A stretch of DNA of 64,000 nt from an uncultured Clostridia bacterium. GTDB taxonomy: Bacteria; Bacillota; Clostridia; Monoglobales; Monoglobaceae. The translations under genes and the position numbers were made by a program. This document shows, piece after piece, positions 44,985-53,687 of the stretch. Location: contig CAKSFQ010000002.1 of NCBI GenBank assembly GCA_934454115.1, forward strand, positions 81,548 to 145,547. Reading direction: 5' to 3'. Under the pieces are notes generated by a model. It saw only the letters and a program-made list of their open reading frames with translations, did no database searches and was not told where the DNA came from. Numbering within the stretch: the stretch's first letter is position 1; each line of letters starts with the position of its first letter.

Positions 44985-47870
44985 ATGAAAAGATTATGGA
45001 AAAAAACGTGTGCTTTTTTGACATCAGCGGCATTAACGATGACCTGCCTATCTGTAATGCCGGTTGCTGCATTTGCGGCAGATAACCTTGAGGATGCGAG
45101 CAACCTCAAATACTCCCATGTGGAATTTGTAGCAGGAACGGATGCGGAGAACAATCCAACGATCAGTGCAAAAATGTTTGCACGCGATTTGACAAACGGC
45201 AGTGATAGTAAGGATGTGTCGTTGTTTTGTGTAACCTATGATGAAAACCACAACCTTGTCGGCGTCGGATACGCAAGCGGCAAAAATGCACTGCTGAAAA
45301 CGACACCGTACGCAGTTGGAAACGGTCAAAAAACGGTTGCCTATGTATGGGATAAAGAAATGCTTGCGCCCGTAGCAGAAATCGCAACAGAAAATGCAGA
45401 GGTAATCCCGACCATCACCTTTGACGGCAAAAGCTTTAAGGACTATGTGGGAGAAGATTTTGCGCTGGGGCGATCGGGCTATGACGCAGTGACTGAATTA
45501 AAGTGGAATATCACCACAAACGAAATCAGCTTTCCTGATGTGAGCGTATCACTGCCGGATAAATCGGCATGGTACCAAGTAAGTCATGACAGCGCAGCGC
45601 TTACCACAACCATAAAGTTATATACAGGAGATCGCAGCAGTATTCCCAATGAGCCGACGTATGAATATGTGATTCGTCATAAGCTTCCGAATGAAGCATT
45701 TATGGGCAATCTGGTAGGTAGTATTTATTCTCCGAATAAACTGGAAAACACGACTTGGATTGCGAACGGAGAAACACAATTTATACATAAGTACACTGCG
45801 GATGTCGAAGTTCCTGAAAATGAGGCAGCAAAGCAGGTTAAATTTACAATATCAAACTTTACACTGCAGGATGCCATCGTTATTGTAAGACCGAAAGATA
45901 CATCGGCAGATAAAAATGTTATTGTCGGTGACGCAAGCGGAACCGCTTTACAGTGGACGACAGGCACAACGGCAGGCAGGACGGATTATGACACTGCCAC
46001 AAAAACGCCCACTTACGGAAATCTTAGCACAACAGCTCCTGTTGATGTAAACGGAAGTAAATTTAAGGTATATCAATCTGTTGAGGCGTCTGACGACAAT
46101 TATAAATCCGGCTCAACCCTTGCCAGTGACAGATTTCCGCACATGGGTAATGTGAGTGTTGGCGATCTTGCCCCGGATCTTGCGGGATATAACTATATTC
46201 CGTTAAATACGGCAAGCGGAGCGAAGACAATTTCTTTCTATGTAAATAAGTCGGCTGAGATTATTTGTGTTGCAAAAAACGAGTTAACATTTGTGACAGA
46301 CGATGCGGAACAAATCGGCACATGGATGCATACTAATGCTGCGGATGTAGAGAATCCAAATCAGCTGGTTACCATTGAAAAAACAATTGATAGCCAGGGA
46401 AAAGTAGTTGCAGGCGGTACGATAAAGAGCTTTTTGTCACGGCGCTCTATGAACGAAGTTAATATATGGACTGCTGCTGCGGCAATCAAAACGCTTGGTA
46501 TTTCCAGAGACATGTTCCTGGACGGTTGGAGTAAGGCAACATTTACATATACTGCAGCCGGTAAGACGGTATCAGACATCCCTCAGTGTGTGTTTATGCG
46601 GTACAACGATTTGTTTGACTATGTTGAAAAATTCGGTAACGGAAAACGCGGCGTATCCGACCCGGATGTCGCAGAGCGGTTTAAGACTCTGGACGCGATC
46701 TTAGACGGATGGTCTGTTGTCAGCGACCAAAAAGCAGACGGCCTGATTACGGATCTTAAAATGGATTATACCGGCGAGGTATTTTCGCCTGATGTGAAAA
46801 ACTTTCCTGCACCGGAATGCGATGGTATATTTATTGATCGAAGAATCAGCTGGGGAAATAATACCGGCCTGGTAGACAGTTATAGTGATGCGCTGGAATT
46901 GGACGGCTGCGAGTTTATCAGACCGTATATTGACTGGGTAAATGGTTCCGCGCAGTATGCCAAAGATTACCGTGGCGATGAGGGTGCGGATCAGAACTTT
47001 ATGAACGGCAATCGAAATTGGTATCATTTTACCGTAAAGGATGATGCGGAGGTGCTGATTGCGTCTACAAGTGATCTGCCTTATCTGGAAGAAGATAGCA
47101 GCGCATGGATGAAGAGTGAGGATGCCGACGGTTACATTAAGGTTATTACCAATAGTAACAACGGCAGCAAAAACATCTACACCAAGCTTTATGCCAAAAA
47201 ATTTGCCGCAGGAGCGACAGTACAGATTAAGGGCGGCTATGGCGGACATCTTTTAGTATTCGCGCGCCGCACCCCGAAGATCGAAAGCGATGACAGTACA
47301 AAAGCAGGTATCAGCGATGCTAAGATTACGAATAAGAACAATGGCGCCAAGTACTTAGATTTAACACCCGCACCGCTGACGGTAAATACCAGAGTATCAG
47401 GCGCTGCCTATACCGGATCAGAAGGACTCGGCAGCAAGATCATTTACGACAGAGGGTGGCCAAACAATGATACATACACCAATGACTTGCGCACGCTATA
47501 TGGCAAGTACAAGAGGCTGATTGGCTGCGACTATATCATGACAACAACCGGATACACGGATATAAGGTACAATCTTGAAGCATCGTTCCGGTTGCATAAA
47601 GACGCGACGGTATATGTTTTGGTCGGTCCCACAAAGGCAAATGCTGAAAAAGCGGCAGAGCTTGGTTGGACTTATGAAGAAAGACCGGCTGCTGCTGAAA
47701 AGTCCTTTGGCCAATATCAGATTAACTACGGCTATCATTTTACACAACTGATGACAAAGCATTTTAAGGTTCAGGATAAAGAAAACGGAGATCTGGTTAC
47801 GATTTCGAGAGATATGCTTCGAGGAACGAACGGTACCGGGGAATCCATTGCGGTTATTGTATACGACTAA
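44985..47870 (+). CDS. Large secreted protein with C-terminal copy of the same repeat domain
   Basis: 961 residues. Signal peptide to about residue 32 (AFA). An N-terminal module at about 40-135 ends YVWDKEMLAPVAE, like several other proteins in the window. A cadherin-like sandwich follows at about 140-225, then a long beta-rich body with two degenerate copies of the repeat domain near 376-440 (LASDRFPHMGN) and 612-715 (FIDRRISWGNN), and a well-preserved copy at 816-961 (GSKIIYDR, YTNDL, GCDYI, ATVYVLVG). Start ATG 44985 after GGAGGAGA. Neighbour 42959 shares its domains, so the two probably act together outside the cell. Function unknown. Confidence 0.7.
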   Translation: MKRLWKKTCAFLTSAALTMTCLSVMPVAAFAADNLEDASNLKYSHVEFVAGTDAENNPTISAKMFARDLTNGSDSKDVSLFCVTYDENHNLVGVGYASGKNALLKTTPYAVGNGQKTVAYVWDKEMLAPVAEIATENAEVIPTITFDGKSFKDYVGEDFALGRSGYDAVTELKWNITTNEISFPDVSVSLPDKSAWYQVSHDSAALTTTIKLYTGDRSSIPNEPTYEYVIRHKLPNEAFMGNLVGSIYSPNKLENTTWIANGETQFIHKYTADVEVPENEAAKQVKFTISNFTLQDAIVIVRPKDTSADKNVIVGDASGTALQWTTGTTAGRTDYDTATKTPTYGNLSTTAPVDVNGSKFKVYQSVEASDDNYKSGSTLASDRFPHMGNVSVGDLAPDLAGYNYIPLNTASGAKTISFYVNKSAEIICVAKNELTFVTDDAEQIGTWMHTNAADVENPNQLVTIEKTIDSQGKVVAGGTIKSFLSRRSMNEVNIWTAAAAIKTLGISRDMFLDGWSKATFTYTAAGKTVSDIPQCVFMRYNDLFDYVEKFGNGKRGVSDPDVAERFKTLDAILDGWSVVSDQKADGLITDLKMDYTGEVFSPDVKNFPAPECDGIFIDRRISWGNNTGLVDSYSDALELDGCEFIRPYIDWVNGSAQYAKDYRGDEGADQNFMNGNRNWYHFTVKDDAEVLIASTSDLPYLEEDSSAWMKSEDADGYIKVITNSNNGSKNIYTKLYAKKFAAGATVQIKGGYGGHLLVFARRTPKIESDDSTKAGISDAKITNKNNGAKYLDLTPAPLTVNTRVSGAAYTGSEGLGSKIIYDRGWPNNDTYTNDLRTLYGKYKRLIGCDYIMTTTGYTDIRYNLEASFRLHKDATVYVLVGPTKANAEKAAELGWTYEERPAAAEKSFGQYQINYGYHFTQLMTKHFKVQDKENGDLVTISRDMLRGTNGTGESIAVIVYD

Positions 47871-47889
47871 AAAAGGCGAAGCAGGTAAC

Positions 47890-47910
47890 GGGGCGGAGTA
47901 ATTCCGCCCC
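47890..47910 (+). other. Intercistronic hairpin before the second SLH pair
   Basis: GGGGCGGA at 47890-47897 pairs with TCCGCCCC at 47903-47910 around a 5-base loop, with no T tract. Confidence 0.65.
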
Positions 47911-47931
47911 AAATGATAAAAAGGAGGAAGC

Positions 47932-49644
47932 ATGAATACATACATAAAACGTGCTTTATGCGTCATGGCGGGAATGTCTGTGATAGCGGCGCCGGTTTCC
48001 GCAGCGGAGCTTGACAGATATGAAATCGATGAAAACACCAAGACATTAACCTTATACGGTACGATTGACGGCGCAAAGCAATACGATGATATCACAGTAC
48101 AGCTTCTGAAAAAGGGCAAGACCTTTGATGCAAGCAAGGTCTATACAGGAAATGCTTTAAACGAAGATTTTTTATTGTTTACGCAGGTGTTGGCAGACCA
48201 AAACGGCGGCTATTGCATCAGCGTTGATATGAGCGGAGAAGAAGTCGGCTTTTATAATATGCGTGTGAACGGCAAAGAAACCGCGAAAAAGGTTTTTTAT
48301 GCAACGACTGCGGAGAGAGCGGCCACGCTGGAGCAAATCAATCAAATTATCAATCCGTCCGATGGCACGAAGACCAGAGAAGAATCCATCAACGAGCTGG
48401 TTGCCTTGATGGACTTAAACAATGAATACAGTGATCTTGTCGGTGTGCTTAACTTATCGGAGGATACGATATTTATGACCCGGCCTTACGGATTGTGTGA
48501 GGTCATCTACGAAACGCTGAAAAAAGACGGTGTCAAGGACGAAACCATTGTGGATTCGATTAACAAGGCGTCATACATTGAGGCGATTCGTGAGGGGTTG
48601 GTTCATATTGCCGACTATGCCGCGGCGCTTTCGCTGGATCAAAAGTATACGCAGGCATATGACCGTTTTAGCGAGGGGACAAAGAACTCTTTTACTGCGA
48701 AGTATTTTAAGGACATGAACTATCTTACGCAAGAGCAGGTTGCCGAGGCTTATAAGGCGGCGATTTTAAGTGCGTCTGTTTCGAGTTTCGGCGGTTGGGG
48801 CGACGTAGAATATTTTGTGACCGAGTTTGGCTCGGTGGTTGGTTTAAACGTGAGTGCATACAACGCCCTTGCAACCGCAAAAAAATCGCAGTTTTATGAT
48901 GCCGTTTTGCAGCATGGCGCATTCAGTACGCCGGAAAGCTTTAAAGTGTTTGCAAACGCAAAAATTACCGAGCTTGCCGGCAGCAGTAGTGTAACACCGT
49001 CCGGCGGCAGCGGCGGAGGCAGCAGCTATTCCGGAGGCGGCGGAATCGTAGGAAGCAAGACTGAGGCGTCAGATCCAATCACGCCACAGCAAGAGGAAGA
49101 AAAGATCAGTTTTACCGATCTTGACGGTTATGATTGGGCCAAGGAAAGCATAGCGCTTTTGTCCGAAAAGGGAATCGTAAACGGCGTGGGAGAGAATCTC
49201 TTTGATCCGGCACGGCATGTAACCAGAGAAGAATTTCTGGCGATGCTGATGCGTGCGTATCAGATCACGCCGGATAATACATTGCCGATTGCATTTTCCG
49301 ATGTTGATGCAGCCGCGTGGTATGCCGGGTATGTTGCCGTAGCTGCGGAGAAAAATATTATAAACGGGATTTCGGATACGTCCTTTGGCGTGGGAAACGA
49401 GATCTCGCGTCAGGACGCGGCTGTTATGGCGTATCGTATCGCTGCAGCGAACGGAAGAGAGTTTACGGCATCGGACAGAACCAGGTTTGCCGATCACGAG
49501 ACGATCTCTGATTACGCGGCAGAGGCAGTATATGCGATGCGCGCTGCCGGTATCATCAACGGCAAGGATAACAATCAGTTTTGCCCGGCCGATTCATGCA
49601 CAAGGGCTGAGGCGGCAAAAATGATTTGCGGCTTGATTCAGTAA
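47932..49644 (+). CDS. Surface protein with C-terminal SLH domains (SLH-C partner, system 2)
   Basis: 570 residues, the counterpart of the 565-residue gene at 21818: signal peptide to about residue 23 (VSA), beta domain at about 25-125, helical region to about 350, Gly/Ser-rich linker at about 356-376, three SLH repeats at about 393-570 (GIVNGVGENLFDPARHVTREEF, then two more). Wall anchoring by SLH is expected. ATG 47932 follows AAGGAGGAAG. Only 19 bases separate it from its SLH-N partner. The non-SLH half is only loosely similar to the system 1 copy, so it may contact a system-specific partner. Confidence 0.85.
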   Translation: MNTYIKRALCVMAGMSVIAAPVSAAELDRYEIDENTKTLTLYGTIDGAKQYDDITVQLLKKGKTFDASKVYTGNALNEDFLLFTQVLADQNGGYCISVDMSGEEVGFYNMRVNGKETAKKVFYATTAERAATLEQINQIINPSDGTKTREESINELVALMDLNNEYSDLVGVLNLSEDTIFMTRPYGLCEVIYETLKKDGVKDETIVDSINKASYIEAIREGLVHIADYAAALSLDQKYTQAYDRFSEGTKNSFTAKYFKDMNYLTQEQVAEAYKAAILSASVSSFGGWGDVEYFVTEFGSVVGLNVSAYNALATAKKSQFYDAVLQHGAFSTPESFKVFANAKITELAGSSSVTPSGGSGGGSSYSGGGGIVGSKTEASDPITPQQEEEKISFTDLDGYDWAKESIALLSEKGIVNGVGENLFDPARHVTREEFLAMLMRAYQITPDNTLPIAFSDVDAAAWYAGYVAVAAEKNIINGISDTSFGVGNEISRQDAAVMAYRIAAANGREFTASDRTRFADHETISDYAAEAVYAMRAAGIINGKDNNQFCPADSCTRAEAAKMICGLIQ

Positions 49645-49663
49645 TGCAGAGGAGGTAGATGAA

Positions 49664-52438
49664 TTGAAATCTTTAAAAAAACTGGTTGGCGTACTCCTTT
49701 GTATGGCAATGCTTGCGTGCTTGGTTGTTCCGGCGTTTGCGGATGATGTTGTTGCTGAGAGCAGTACGGTATGCGGCAAAAATGCGCTGGGGCTTGTCAA
49801 TGCACTGAGCATATCGGATTACGGGGAGGACGTACTCGAAAACGAAATAACCCGCGGAGAATTTTATAAGATGGCAGCAATTGCCGGTGGATATGGTACG
49901 GCGCCGGTGACGGCAGGGCGGTTCAGTGATGTGGACGCAGAGAGTGAATATGGCGGATACATCGAATCACTGGTAAATGCGGGCATTGTTTCAGCCAATG
50001 TTATGGGTAAGATTTATCCGGATGGTAATATCACGCTGCAAGAAGCGTCTGCCGTAATGATTAAAATTTTAGGTTACAGCCTGAAAGCGGATCATCTGGG
50101 CGGATACCCATCGGGGTATAAAAGGGTAGCGATGGATTTATCCCTGTACGATGATCTTGGCGGCGCCGACGATAATACCGCGCTGACCGTGGGAATGGGT
50201 GTTCAGCTGATTTATAATGCGCTTGATTCGACGGTTATGATCTACAAATCGTACGGCGACGATTATAAGATGGAAGAAGGATCCAGCCTTGCGTATTCGG
50301 TCTTTAGGGTGAAACATGAAAGCAACGTTTTAAACGCGGTGGATATCAGCCGGCTGAGTGGTGAAAACGATGTGGATTCGTTTCATATCCAGATTGGAGA
50401 TCTCCAGCTTGAATCAAGAGAGGTAGAAAATATTTATGACTACCTTGGCTATCATGTCGATATCTTTTATAGAGAACGCAAAACCGAGCAATACGATAAG
50501 ATCGTTTATATGTTCAAAAGCGATAAAAACCAAGAAACTGTCATCGATATTGACGATGTGGTTGCGGTTGACGGTCAACGGGTAAAGTATGATGCCGAAA
50601 ATGCCAAAAAGAGCAAAACCGTATCTTATGCATCCGGTGTTTCCGTAATCTATAACGGCGTGGCGACAAGTCAGCGGTTTTCGATGGATTTGTTTAAGGG
50701 TATGCCTGGCAGAATCCGACTGCTTGATAATGACGATAGCGGCAGCGCTGATGTGGTCTTTATTGACACATATAAAAACTATGCGGTATCACATGTGAGC
50801 GGCGGTGACTATCTGATGTACAATATGTATGATGTGTCAGACAGTATCACGCTCAACACTACAGCGGACGATCCTTATACGATTATTTACAATGCAGAGG
50901 GTAAGGAATGTAAAATCACTGAGATCAAAAAGGGCGATATCGTGTCGGTATATCAGTCCGCGGCGGACGCCTATCAGCAGTATATACGTGCGTATATCAG
51001 CAATAAAATCGTGGAAGGTGTCATCACGGAAACCCGGGATAACAAAAAGTATATTACACTGGGTGGTACGGTGTATAAACCTACCAAAGAATGTATGGCA
51101 CAAGACAGCGCTCTGCTGGAGCCGGGGGCATCCGTTAAGCTTTATCTTGATATTGCCGGACGAATTGCGAAGGCTGAGGCCGGAACGGATACAAAATTAA
51201 GCTATGCGTACGTGATCGCAGCTAAGTTAGATGGCATGTTTGAAAAAAGTCTGGCGTTAAGGTTGTATACCCAGGACGATAAAATTGCCGAGTATCAGAC
51301 GGCGAGAAAAATTATACTGGACGGACAGACGGTGAAAAACTCCGATGCAAAAACATTAACGTCCTTGCATGACGCATGTGTGTTGCAGTTCGGCGAGAGC
51401 GTCGGCACCGGTACGTATTCGTCAGTGATTCGTTATGCGCTCAACAGCGACGGTGAAGTTGCGGTCATCGATACCGTCCTCAACGGCAAGACAAACAAAA
51501 AGTGCCTGAGAGAGGACGATACGGAAGCAAACGACGCGTTGTTTATGACGTCCTCTACGTCCAATGACAGTTATCGGTCGTCAACAGGAACCATCGGCCC
51601 TAATGTGGCGGTAGATGCGCAGAACACCAAGGTGATGCTTTATGCATCGCCGATTGACCGGAATTTGATGGATGATGAGCTTTATGAGATTCTGACGGCA
51701 AATCAGGTGCTTGTTCATAACCGTAAATACGCGGTAAATGCGTTTTTTACAGATCGAAACAAAATTGTCTCTGACTTTGTCGGAGCGGCAAATGCCGGCG
51801 GTCTGACCGGAGGGATTTCAACGTCAGACATGTTTGCTGTCGTGGATTATCTTTCCAAGGGAATTGATGACAAGGAGAATATCATCGATGTTATAACCGT
51901 ACTCGGAAACGGTATTAGTGTTGACGTTCCGGTAAAAAACGGGTTCACATTTACGGCTTCCGACAGCACAAGTGATCCGACAATTAAAAGTATCATGAAT
52001 GTTACAGAACTTAAAAAAGGCGACATCATAAGATACAAGACGGATAACAAGGGATATCTTTCGAATCTGGAACTGCGTTATCGCACGTCAAACAGAACGC
52101 CGGTTGCAGCATGGGCAACAACCTTCTGGAGTGAATTTACCTATCGGCGCGGCTTTGTATATGATGTGTTTGACAAAGGTTACATGGTTTACTTTACCAC
52201 AAACGGGGATCGGTCCGTTTTGGCATCAAAAACATCCGCCGATTGTGAGCTGGTTCTCAATGCAGGTGCGTACGGCCCATATTTCAGATACCGGGTTAAG
52301 GAAAACGGGGAGACCTATGTGGAATCGACAAATAAGGATGCCCTGAAATCCTATCTGGATACCGGAGCTGACTGTTCAGAGATTATTATCCAGCAATACT
52401 ACGGAACACCGATGGCAGTAATGATGATTGAGGATTGA
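49664..52438 (+). CDS. Surface protein with N-terminal SLH domains and large uncharacterised region (SLH-N partner, system 2)
   Basis: 924 residues from TTG 49664, preceded by GAGGAGGTAG at 49650-49659. Signal peptide to about residue 26 (AFA), SLH repeats at about 30-190, then about 700 beta-rich residues homologous to the corresponding part of the protein at 23515: shared phrases include the segment after the SLH repeats (ESNVLNA vs LSNIMHLE), VDIFYRER vs VDVYYKRN, and KKGDIVSVYQSA vs QKDQILTVYQTA. Function of this region unknown. The conserved order SLH-C then SLH-N in both systems argues for a joint surface assembly (inference). Confidence 0.8.
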   Translation: MKSLKKLVGVLLCMAMLACLVVPAFADDVVAESSTVCGKNALGLVNALSISDYGEDVLENEITRGEFYKMAAIAGGYGTAPVTAGRFSDVDAESEYGGYIESLVNAGIVSANVMGKIYPDGNITLQEASAVMIKILGYSLKADHLGGYPSGYKRVAMDLSLYDDLGGADDNTALTVGMGVQLIYNALDSTVMIYKSYGDDYKMEEGSSLAYSVFRVKHESNVLNAVDISRLSGENDVDSFHIQIGDLQLESREVENIYDYLGYHVDIFYRERKTEQYDKIVYMFKSDKNQETVIDIDDVVAVDGQRVKYDAENAKKSKTVSYASGVSVIYNGVATSQRFSMDLFKGMPGRIRLLDNDDSGSADVVFIDTYKNYAVSHVSGGDYLMYNMYDVSDSITLNTTADDPYTIIYNAEGKECKITEIKKGDIVSVYQSAADAYQQYIRAYISNKIVEGVITETRDNKKYITLGGTVYKPTKECMAQDSALLEPGASVKLYLDIAGRIAKAEAGTDTKLSYAYVIAAKLDGMFEKSLALRLYTQDDKIAEYQTARKIILDGQTVKNSDAKTLTSLHDACVLQFGESVGTGTYSSVIRYALNSDGEVAVIDTVLNGKTNKKCLREDDTEANDALFMTSSTSNDSYRSSTGTIGPNVAVDAQNTKVMLYASPIDRNLMDDELYEILTANQVLVHNRKYAVNAFFTDRNKIVSDFVGAANAGGLTGGISTSDMFAVVDYLSKGIDDKENIIDVITVLGNGISVDVPVKNGFTFTASDSTSDPTIKSIMNVTELKKGDIIRYKTDNKGYLSNLELRYRTSNRTPVAAWATTFWSEFTYRRGFVYDVFDKGYMVYFTTNGDRSVLASKTSADCELVLNAGAYGPYFRYRVKENGETYVESTNKDALKSYLDTGADCSEIIIQQYYGTPMAVMMIED

Positions 52439-52451
52439 GGAGGTGCCTGGA

Positions 52452-53687
52452 TTGAAGATGAAAAGAATCGTTTCTCTTGTGTGCGTGCTGATGCTTGTGA
52501 TGTCTTACAGTGCATACGGCGCCGCACTGAGAACGGATCCTAAAAAGAATAAGCAGCGCCAGAGTAAGCTGGCGGCAAACGATATTTGGTTTTCGGATTT
52601 CTATGACGAGGACATTCCTGCTGAAGTTCAGTTCAGCGCCAGTACGGCGGGAACTGTCTCGCTGGAAGAACACGAAACATCGCCGGGACAAAAAAAGAAT
52701 TGCCTTGTCCTTAACGATACCGTTTATGATAATTCTTATTCGGGTGTCGGCGTAAGTATTAATGCCGGCGGACAAAAGGGGATTGTCGGCGTCGAAATCA
52801 GATATATGTATGTACCGGAGCCGGATCAGGCGTGCAAATTTGCCTCGTTTGTTATGGGACTTTACGATGCCTCCGACAAAATGATTTCCCGTAATGTTGT
52901 TATATCGTCAAACGGCGCTACGGTATTTAACTACGGCGGCCCCGCAGGGTGTGGAGAGAAGTATTTGGAGCCGGCGACAATCAGTTCCAATACCTGGTAT
53001 ACAGAAAAATGGATTGTTGACCTTGACGAGAAAATTATGAACTTTAGCTTTCTCAATGAAGGAAAGGCCATAAGAGAGCTTGTGACTGACGCCGGATATT
53101 ACACCACGGATGCCGGAAGTACGCTTGGTAAAATTACACTGGGCACTCAGATGTATGGCGGCAGATATGTCATTGATTACGTGCGTATCACCAAGGAAAA
53201 GTCCCGTACCATTCAATTGGATGAGGAGATTGAAGATAAGGGGAAAGGGACAATGTCTGAGAAAATCCCCGTGCCGTTCACCGAGGCGGTCGGCGGTAAA
53301 ATCAATATTTGCCTTGACGGTGTTTACAAATACACCACAGAGGCGCCGTACGAAAAGGACGGAAAGATTATGGTTACCGCGAAAAACCTCGCAAGCTTCC
53401 TGCGTATGGGATATAGTAAAGGAGCAGATGAGTGTCTTATCGTCGCTCCTTCGGGTAAGCTTACGCTAAAGGCAGACGGGACTGCGAGCATGGACGGTAA
53501 ATCGGTATCAGTTTCTGCAATGGAAGAAAAAGGGAAACAAATCTTTGTCCCCGTTGATGAGATATGTGCAATCTTGGGATATCAATGCAGTTATGACGTG
53601 GAAGGAAAAGTGGTGAACATAACCACCGTAAGCAATGATAGCAGCGCAGAAAAAGACGCAAAGGGAGGTGCAGCAGTTGAAAAATAG
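52452..53687 (+). CDS. Small secreted LamG-like plus copper-amine-oxidase-N stalk protein
   Basis: 411 residues. TTG 52452 lies 8 bases after GGAGG (52439-52443), which overlaps the previous stop; an ATG two codons later has poorer spacing. Signal peptide to about residue 25, LamG-like sandwich at about 40-255 (ending YVIDYVRI), and a stalk domain at about 275-395 of the copper-amine-oxidase-N type (KIMVTAKNLASFLRM … QIFVPVDEICAILG). The same pair of domains is fused to the lyase at 11266. It overlaps the following lyase gene by 11 bases, so the two are coupled. Probably a cell-wall-targeting or polymer-binding helper (inference). Confidence 0.75.
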   Translation: MKMKRIVSLVCVLMLVMSYSAYGAALRTDPKKNKQRQSKLAANDIWFSDFYDEDIPAEVQFSASTAGTVSLEEHETSPGQKKNCLVLNDTVYDNSYSGVGVSINAGGQKGIVGVEIRYMYVPEPDQACKFASFVMGLYDASDKMISRNVVISSNGATVFNYGGPAGCGEKYLEPATISSNTWYTEKWIVDLDEKIMNFSFLNEGKAIRELVTDAGYYTTDAGSTLGKITLGTQMYGGRYVIDYVRITKEKSRTIQLDEEIEDKGKGTMSEKIPVPFTEAVGGKINICLDGVYKYTTEAPYEKDGKIMVTAKNLASFLRMGYSKGADECLIVAPSGKLTLKADGTASMDGKSVSVSAMEEKGKQIFVPVDEICAILGYQCSYDVEGKVVNITTVSNDSSAEKDAKGGAAVEK

